From an uncultured Peptococcaceae bacterium (lineage in GTDB: Bacteria; Bacillota; Dehalobacteriia; UBA4068), in the NCBI GenBank assembly GCA_947307285.1, contig CAMZIS010000022.1, forward strand, positions 1 to 11,012: a stretch of DNA of 11,012 nt. The letters are read 5' to 3'. Below the pieces are notes generated by a model. It was not told the origin of the DNA. It saw only the letters and a program-made list of their open reading frames with translations, and did not search any database. Within the stretch, counting starts at the first letter, position 1. Every line of letters begins with the position of its first letter. The translations under genes and the position numbers were made by a program. Below, in pieces: positions 6,682 through 11,012 of the stretch.

Positions 6682-8289
6682 TCATCTGATGCGGCGCAGG
6701 TAATCCCGCAGGCGGATCAGCTTATCCACGTCGCGGCTGGCCATGACGCGCTGGATATCGGCGTTGATCTCCAGCAGCAGCTCGGCGTCCAGCGTCCGGG
6801 CGGTATCAGAGGCTGCGTCGGCTGCCGCGGTGGCAGCCTCAGGATGGACGATGGAGGCGGGATGGACCACCGCTTCGCCCGCGGCGTCCGTGGCCAGATC
6901 GAAGCAGTAACCGTGCTCCGGCGCGATGGCGTTGACGCCGAACTTTTCGCTGATCTCGGCGGCCCAGGACACGGTGGATTCCTCTTCGCCGTGGGTCATG
7001 AACATGCGGCCGGGCATATGCTTGAAGCCATGCAGCCACTCCAGCATCTCGTCGTGATCGGCATGGGCGGAAAAGCCTTCCATGTTGTAGATCTCGGCCT
7101 TCACTTCCACCTCTTCGCCGTGGATGGTCACCTGCTTTTCGCCTTCGATCAGGCGGCGGCCCAGAGTGCCTTCGACCTGATAACCGAAGAACAGCACCGA
7201 GCATTCCTTGCGCCACAGGTTATGCTTGAGGTGATGCTTGATGCGGCCGGCGTCCGCCATGCCGGAGGCGGAGATGATGATGGCCCCGGACTTGATGGAA
7301 TTCAGCTGCTGCGACTCAGCGGCGCTGGCAGTATAGACCAGGTTTTTCAGTACGAAGGGCGGACGGCCTTCCTCTTTGAACAGCTTGGCCGTCATGCGGT
7401 CGTAATAATCGGGGAAGCGGGAGAATATCTCCGTGGCTTTGATGGCCAGCGGACTGTCCACGTAGACCGTGCATTCCGGGATCATTTTGTTGAGCTGCAT
7501 CTCGTTCAAGAGATAGAGGATATCCTGAGTGCGGTCCACGGCAAAGGCGGGGATGATGACGTTGCCGCCCCGACGCACGGTCTTGGTGATGACCTCGGCA
7601 AAGATAGGGATCTCTTTTTCCGCGTCGCCGCCGTGGTTGCGGTTGCCGTAAGTGGATTCCATTACCATATAGTCGGCGCTCTGCATGGGATAGGGATCGC
7701 GGACGATGGCCTGGTCCTTGCGGCCCAGATCGCCGGTGAAGACCAGCTTGCGCTGGACGCCGTTTTCTTCGTAAAAGATCTCCAGCATGGCGGAGCCGAA
7801 AATGTGGCCCGCGTCCTGCAGCACCACTTTGATGCCCTCGGCCGGGGAGAATTCCTCACCGTAGCGCACGCCCTTGCACAGGGGAACTGTGGCCAGCGCG
7901 TCTTCCGCGGTATATATGGGCTCCAGCATATGTTCACCGGCCCGCATCAGCTTGCGGTTCTTGCGCTCGACTTCCTGTTCCTGAATGTAACCGGAGTCGG
8001 GAAGCATGATCTCCAGCAGGGCGACGGAAGCGGTAGACGTATAGATGGGGTTTTTGAACCCGTTCTTATAAAGCTTGGGCAGCAGGCCGCTGTGATCGAT
8101 ATGAGCGTGGGTCAGCAGGACGAAATCTATATCACCCGGATTGAAGGGAAAATCAACGTAGTTGTTGTTCTTAAGCGCCTTATTGCCCTGGAACATCCCG
8201 CAGTCCACCAGGAACTTGCAGCCGTTGTGCTCCAGCAGATAGCAGGAGCCGGTAACCGTGCGCGCGGCTCCCAAAAATGTGATCTTCAT
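6682..8289 (-). CDS. MBL-fold/beta-CASP RNA metallohydrolase
   Basis: A 535-residue enzyme of the CPSF73/RNase J-like beta-CASP group. The metallo-beta-lactamase part shows motif 2 HAHIDH (61-66), His162 in GHIFGSA and Asp187 in FTGDLG. The beta-CASP insert shows MESTYGNR (210-217; Glu211) and SGMADAGRIKHHL (342-354). Late motifs are FSAHADHDE (406-414) and THGE (432-435). The predicted reaction is zinc-dependent RNA cleavage, endo- or exonucleolytic; members of this subgroup are poorly characterised. After about residue 465 an Ala-rich linker and a charged helical tail (501-535) extend the usual core. The frame is open to 8511, but the ATG at 8287-8289 has GGAGG about 10 bases upstream and starts at the conserved MKITFLGAARTVTGS. 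It heads the six-gene run; a weak minus-strand promoter guess is TTTTAA-17-TAATAT at 8394-8422. Confidence 0.9.
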   Translation of the reverse strand: MKITFLGAARTVTGSCYLLEHNGCKFLVDCGMFQGNKALKNNNYVDFPFNPGDIDFVLLTHAHIDHSGLLPKLYKNGFKNPIYTSTASVALLEIMLPDSGYIQEQEVERKNRKLMRAGEHMLEPIYTAEDALATVPLCKGVRYGEEFSPAEGIKVVLQDAGHIFGSAMLEIFYEENGVQRKLVFTGDLGRKDQAIVRDPYPMQSADYMVMESTYGNRNHGGDAEKEIPIFAEVITKTVRRGGNVIIPAFAVDRTQDILYLLNEMQLNKMIPECTVYVDSPLAIKATEIFSRFPDYYDRMTAKLFKEEGRPPFVLKNLVYTASAAESQQLNSIKSGAIIISASGMADAGRIKHHLKHNLWRKECSVLFFGYQVEGTLGRRLIEGEKQVTIHGEEVEVKAEIYNMEGFSAHADHDEMLEWLHGFKHMPGRMFMTHGEEESTVSWAAEISEKFGVNAIAPEHGYCFDLATDAAGEAVVHPASIVHPEAATAAADAASDTARTLDAELLLEINADIQRVMASRDVDKLIRLRDYLRRIR

Positions 8290-8437
8290 ATATCTTTTTC
8301 CTCCTGAAGAAAAGCCATTTATGGATATATTACAGCTAAATTTCTGCGCCGCGCAGGCAAAACCTGCCTTTGAAACCGGATAATTCGGCAGAAATATTAT
8401 CTGTACATAAAAACCGTTAAAAAAGCTAAATTTATGT

Positions 8438-8466
8438 TTGACATTGCAGGCGTCAGCAGTTATAAT
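8438..8466 (+). promoter_or_regulatory. Consensus promoter of the tRNA-Pro/tRNA-Gln unit
   Basis: TTGACA (8438-8443) and TATAAT (8461-8466) are both perfect sigma-70 consensus hexamers with a 17-base spacer. The predicted start near 8473 is about 11 bases before tRNA-Pro. This is the strongest promoter in the window. Confidence 0.92.
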
Positions 8467-8483
8467 AGTTGATGCTGAAGCCA

Positions 8484-8560
8484 CGGGACGTAGCGCAGCT
8501 TGGTAGCGCATCTGGTTTGGGACCAGAGGGCCGCAGGTTCAAATCCTGTCGTCCCGACCA
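8484..8560 (+). tRNA. tRNA-Pro (anticodon TGG)
   Basis: A complete 77-nt cloverleaf. The acceptor stem CGGGACG pairs with CGTCCCG. The D arm is GCGC...GCGC. The anticodon stem TCTGG/CCAGA encloses TTTGGGA, with anticodon TGG reading Pro CCN codons. The T arm is GCAGG/CCTGT around TTCAAAT. Discriminator A and CCA are encoded. It is the first gene of a two-tRNA transcript, 21 bases before tRNA-Gln. Confidence 0.95.
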
Positions 8561-8581
8561 TCTATCCCGTGAGGTCAATAT

Positions 8582-8656
8582 TGGGGTGTAGCCAAGCGGT
8601 AAGGCAACGGTCTCTGAAATCGTCATTCACTGGTTCGAATCCAGTCTCCCCAGCCA
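8582..8656 (+). tRNA. tRNA-Gln (anticodon CTG)
   Basis: A 75-nt cloverleaf. The acceptor stem TGGGGTG faces CTCCCCA with U1-A72 and discriminator G73, both glutamine identity features. The D arm is GCC...GGC with AAGCGGTAA. The anticodon stem ACGGT/ATCGT encloses CTCTGAA, with anticodon CTG reading CAG. The T arm is ACTGG/CCAGT around TTCGAAT, and CCA is encoded. Acceptor position 6-67 is a T-T mismatch rather than a pair; everything else is canonical, so I judge the gene functional. Confidence 0.92.
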
Positions 8657-8660
8657 CTTG

Positions 8661-8705
8661 AGAAACCTCTTTTGTCACCTTGACAAAAGAGGTTTCTTTG
8701 TTGCT
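8661..8705 (+). terminator. Intrinsic terminator of the tRNA-Pro/tRNA-Gln unit
   Basis: A perfect 17-bp stem, AGAAACCTCTTTTGTCA with TGACAAAAGAGGTTTCT, and a 3-base loop (8678-8680). The T-tract that follows is interrupted (TTGTTGCTTGTT), but stem length and position, five bases after CCA, make termination likely. Confidence 0.82.
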
Positions 8706-8729
8706 TGTTCCGGCGGCTTATAGTATAAT
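8701..8729 (+). promoter_or_regulatory. Putative promoter for the MATE leader or a small RNA
   Basis: TTGCTT (8701-8706), 17 bases, then a perfect TATAAT (8724-8729). It lies directly behind the tRNA terminator and would start transcription near 8736. It is the only good promoter I see before the MATE gene. Confidence 0.6.
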
Positions 8730-8735
8730 CGCTTC

Positions 8736-8850
8736 AGCGAACGGTATTTGCCGTGAAAATGATCAGGCCTGTCCGTCAGCCGGAAAAGGATTCGTTCTTT
8801 TCCCTTTTGCTATGCTCTACCATAAAACCCCGTCTACGGACGAGGTTTTT
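8736..8850 (+). ncRNA. Candidate structured leader (attenuator/riboswitch-like) or small RNA
   Basis: About 115 nt between a promoter and a terminator-like hairpin, with no credible gene. Visible elements are a short hairpin ACGG...CCGT (8741-8754), the palindrome CAGGCCTG (8764-8771), a 7-bp hairpin GGAAAAG/CTTTTCC with an 8-base loop (8782-8803), and the terminator stem (8824-8850). Bases 8768-8775 (CCTGTCCG) can pair with the right arm of the terminator (8837-8845, CGGAC-G-AGG, one bulge), so two mutually exclusive folds are possible. I do not recognise any known riboswitch class. It could equally be a stand-alone small RNA. Boundaries are estimates. Confidence 0.4.
8824..8850 (+). terminator. 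Terminator-like hairpin upstream of the MATE gene
   Basis: AAAACCCCGTC and GACGAGGTTTT form a stem with one C-A mismatch around a short TACG-type loop, ending in TTTTT. It sits 65 bases before the MATE start codon and no second promoter is evident in that gap. It would therefore either end a small RNA or regulate MATE expression by attenuation. Confidence 0.65.
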
Positions 8851-8915
8851 CAGTAAGCGACCGCAGAAGAACTGACCGGTAAAGACCTTCATGCAGACGA
8901 TAAAGGTATCATGAC

Positions 8916-10280
8916 ATGAACGATAGAATTGAGCCAGCCCGCTTTGACCGCAGATTCTACCGTCAGATGCTGTCTATCGGCATCCCCATAATCATCGGCC
9001 ATCTGATCTCCATCAGCCTGAACATGATCGACACCATGATGATCGGCCGTTTGGGCGTGCAGGAGCTGGCAGCAGTAGGCGCGGCCAACCGCATCTTTTT
9101 CATCTTCATCATCGTCTGCTTCGGCTTCTTTTCCGGCGCCTCCATCCTGCTTTCGCAGTACTGGGGCATTCGGGACGTGGCAAACATCCGCCGCATCACG
9201 GGGCTGCAATATGTGTTCACGGCGACCCTGGCCTTGCTCACCGTTGTGCTGGTCCGGCTGCTGACGCGGCAGATCATCGGTCTGTTTTCCAACGAACAGC
9301 CGGTGATCGATTTCGGCGCGGCCTATCTGCGCATCGTTCTTTGGTCCTATCCTCTGGCCGCTCTGGGATGCGTGATCTTCTTCAATTCACGCTGCATCCA
9401 CCGGCTGGCTGCGCCTACGATTATTTCTACCGTGGCCGTGGCCACCAACACCTTCCTGAACTACTGCCTGATCTACGGCCACTTCGGCCTGCCCCGGCTG
9501 GGCGTGGAGGGCGCCGCTCTGGCCACGGTCATCGCCCGGGCCCTGGAATTCGTCGCGCTGGTGGTTTATGTCTATGCGAGCCGCGAACATCCGCTGGCGG
9601 GAAAGATACGAGAACTGCTGTCCTTTGACCGCGATCTAGTAAAGCGGGTGGCCCACAAAGCCCTGCCCACCACCATATCCGAAACGGCCTGGTCCGCCGG
9701 GACTTCCGTGTATTACATAGCCTTCGGCATGATCGGCTCCGACGCTCTGGCCGTGGCGCAGGTCTGCGCCGTGGTGGCCGATATCTTCCAGGCCTTCTTT
9801 TACGGCGTGGGCAACGCCTGCGCTGTGATGATCGGCAACGAGCTGGGCCAGGCCCACAAGGAGACGGCCTATGCCTACGCCCGCCAGTTCCTGAAGATAG
9901 CCTTTTTCCTGTGTCTGGTGCTGACGGCGGTATTCTATCTGCTGCTCCGGCCCATCGTGGGCTTTTACCGCTTTGACGCGGCCACCTCTGCCCTGCTCTA
10001 CTCGTCGCTGCTGGTCTACGTGATCTATACCACGCCGCGCAACCTCTGCTACACGGCGATGATCGGCATCCTGCGTGCCGGCGGCGACGCCACCTATTGC
10101 ATGATCCTGGACCTGCTGGGCGTATGGTGCATGGGCGTGCCGCTGGCTTTTATCGGCGCCTGCGTCCTCCACTGGCAGCTGCCGGCGGTGATCGCTCTGG
10201 TCTTCATCGAGGAGGCGCTGAAGCTGCTGATCTGTCTCTACAGGATGCGCAGCCGCAAATGGGCTTCGGTGCTGGTATGA
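8916..10280 (+). CDS. MATE-family multidrug/toxin efflux protein
   Basis: A 454-residue polytopic membrane protein of the MATE (NorM/DinF-like) family, normal length, with about 12 hydrophobic helices in two similar bundles. It would export cationic or hydrophobic compounds in exchange for sodium or protons; the substrate is not predictable. Family signatures are DTMMIGRLGVQELAAVGAA (39-57), FFSGASILLSQYWG (71-84), LNYCLIYGHFGLPRLGVEGAALAT (181-204, the conserved N-x-L...G...P-x-G-x-x-GAA pattern) and its counterpart region GVGNACAVMIGNELGQ (297-312), then GILRAGGDA (384-392). ATG 8916 has AAAGG nine bases upstream. An ATG five bases earlier opens a two-codon frame (ATGACATGA) that ends across the real start. 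Transcription probably comes from the promoter at 8701 through the leader; no partner gene follows. Confidence 0.92.
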   Translation: MNDRIEPARFDRRFYRQMLSIGIPIIIGHLISISLNMIDTMMIGRLGVQELAAVGAANRIFFIFIIVCFGFFSGASILLSQYWGIRDVANIRRITGLQYVFTATLALLTVVLVRLLTRQIIGLFSNEQPVIDFGAAYLRIVLWSYPLAALGCVIFFNSRCIHRLAAPTIISTVAVATNTFLNYCLIYGHFGLPRLGVEGAALATVIARALEFVALVVYVYASREHPLAGKIRELLSFDRDLVKRVAHKALPTTISETAWSAGTSVYYIAFGMIGSDALAVAQVCAVVADIFQAFFYGVGNACAVMIGNELGQAHKETAYAYARQFLKIAFFLCLVLTAVFYLLLRPIVGFYRFDAATSALLYSSLLVYVIYTTPRNLCYTAMIGILRAGGDATYCMILDLLGVWCMGVPLAFIGACVLHWQLPAVIALVFIEEALKLLICLYRMRSRKWASVLV

Positions 10281-10305
10281 GCGAGGCAAAAGCAAAACTG
10301 ACGAA

Positions 10306-10334
10306 AAACGGGATGGCATTTTGCCATCCCGTTT
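10306..10334. terminator. Bidirectional intrinsic terminator between the MATE gene and the phosphofructokinase gene
   Basis: A perfect 13-bp stem, AAACGGGATGGCA with TGCCATCCCGTTT, and a 3-base T loop (10319-10321). On the minus strand it ends in a TTTTT run, serving the convergent phosphofructokinase gene; on the plus strand it follows the MATE stop by 25 bases with a shorter T run. Confidence 0.9.
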
Positions 10335-10354
10335 CGATTTATGCAGTGATTATC

Positions 10355-11012
10355 TCAGACCCGTCCCTTAGTGAAGTCCAGTCGCACGTAATCCGGAAGG
10401 CCGTCCTTTTCCGGCACGTCCACCACGCCTTCCACCAGCGGGCGGCAGTAGCGCAGGAAGTCCTCGGTTACGTAGTTATGCTCGGCGTTGATCCACTCCA
10501 GGGGCACTTTCTTTTCGATGTTGGCCACCTTGTCCAGAGGAGCTTCGCCCATCTTTACCTGGTAGGGAGCGTCGCTGACGCGCTCGATGGTGACCATGAC
10601 GCCGTTTTTGCCGGCCAGGGCGTATTCCACGGCAGTCTTGCCGCACAGATAGGCCTCGTCCGCGTCGGTCTTGGAGGCGTAGTGCATGGCGCTGCGCTGC
10701 ATGGTGCCGGGAGTGTTGCAGCGGGTCTTGACGCCGATCTCGTCCTCTACCCACTTTTTCAGCACTTCGCCGCAGCCGGAAAGCTGGGCGTGGCCGAAAG
10801 CGTCCTTTGTACCGCTGTCGGAAATGAAGGTGCCGTCTTCATAATGCAGGCCCTCGGAGGCAGCCACATAGCAGTAGCCGTATTTCTCATACACCGCTTT
10901 CACGTCGGCGATGAACTTCTCCTTGGAGAAGGGCACTTCGGGCAGGTAGATCAGATGGGGCGCTTCGTTTTCGTAGCGCTTGGACAGGGCGGCGGAGGCG
11001 GTGAGCCAACCG
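10355..11012 (-). CDS. 6-phosphofructokinase, probably PPi-dependent type (C-terminal part)
   Basis: Partial gene: the last 218 codons are present and the N-terminus lies beyond the right edge. The frame stays open to the edge, so the GTG at 10934-10936 is an internal Val, not a start. The fragment opens with GWLTASAALSKRYENEAPHL and continues LIYLPEVPFSKEKF, the family pattern following the MGR-x-x-GW fructose-phosphate loop. Further on are YVAASEGL, ISDSGTKDAFGHAQLSG and a substrate-loop region, TPGTMQRSAMHYASKTDADEA. These features resemble the pyrophosphate-type (long-clade) enzymes more than ATP-PFK (PfkA), in which QRGG occupies the corresponding loop. The deciding residue (GGDD versus GGDG) is outside the window, so the phosphoryl donor is an inference. 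The enzyme phosphorylates fructose 6-phosphate in glycolysis; PPi enzymes are reversible. Confidence 0.85.
   Translation of the reverse strand, partial: GWLTASAALSKRYENEAPHLIYLPEVPFSKEKFIADVKAVYEKYGYCYVAASEGLHYEDGTFISDSGTKDAFGHAQLSGCGEVLKKWVEDEIGVKTRCNTPGTMQRSAMHYASKTDADEAYLCGKTAVEYALAGKNGVMVTIERVSDAPYQVKMGEAPLDKVANIEKKVPLEWINAEHNYVTEDFLRYCRPLVEGVVDVPEKDGLPDYVRLDFTKGRV

Noticed and set aside
6637..8307. 556-codon open frame on the plus strand, opposite the metallohydrolase
   Set aside because: Antisense shadow of a gene with all its catalytic motifs; the composition is typical of reverse-strand translation (His, Gln, Gly, Val rich), with no domain recognised.
8289..8511. N-terminal extension of the metallohydrolase to 8511
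   Set aside because: The extension overlaps tRNA-Pro and its promoter, and a proper ribosome site sits before the ATG at 8289.
8759..8875. 38-codon frame beginning ATGATCAGG inside the MATE leader
   Set aside because: No Shine-Dalgarno, it runs straight through the terminator-like hairpin, and the peptide has no recognisable feature. A leader peptide is not excluded but not supported.

Overview
The window reads as chromosome of an anaerobic, GC-rich Firmicute with Gram-negative affinities, most likely a Negativicute (Phascolarctobacterium, Acidaminococcus or Veillonella type). The inference rests on three things: a biotin-dependent, sodium-pumping methylmalonyl-CoA decarboxylase cluster; a DnaD-type primosome gene; and Firmicute-style strong AGGAGG ribosome binding sites and promoters. 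No taxonomic search was possible. I see no phage, insertion sequence, CRISPR array or obvious foreign island.

Region 1 (1-2765, minus strand): a promoter near 2750 leads into methylmalonyl-CoA epimerase (mce), the decarboxylase/carboxyltransferase alpha subunit (mmdA), the membrane-anchored delta subunit (mmdD/OadG type) and the N-terminus of the biotin carrier protein (cut by the window edge). In succinate-decarboxylating anaerobes this set epimerises (R)-methylmalonyl-CoA and decarboxylates the (S) form to propionyl-CoA, saving the free energy as a sodium gradient. The beta subunit (sodium pump) would be expected just outside the left edge.

Region 2 (2866-3016, plus): tRNA-Arg(CCG) with its own promoter and an intrinsic terminator that is shared, convergently, with Region 3.

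Region 3 (3022-8289, minus): a compact six-gene, operon-like run, in transcription order: MBL/beta-CASP RNA metallohydrolase, DnaD-domain protein, DnaC/DnaI-like helicase-loader ATPase, HAD hydrolase, nitrilase-family amidase, and a twin-SH3b lipoprotein. Junctions are 22, 10, -4, -4 and 24 bases. The DnaD protein and the loader ATPase probably form the primosome that loads DnaB helicase. The other genes look like housekeeping passengers.

Region 4 (8438-8705, plus): tRNA-Pro(TGG) and tRNA-Gln(CTG) behind a perfect-consensus promoter, closed by a 17-bp terminator hairpin.

Region 5 (8701-10334, plus): a second promoter, a leader of about 115 nt ending in a terminator-like hairpin, then a MATE-family efflux protein. 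The leader may be an attenuator/riboswitch or a small RNA; this is the least explained stretch of the window.

Region 6 (10306-11012): a terminator shared by convergent genes, then the C-terminal half of a PPi-type 6-phosphofructokinase on the minus strand, cut by the right edge.

Most of the window is ordinary core-genome content. I found no convincing new multi-gene system; the structured non-coding leaders are the observations most worth testing.
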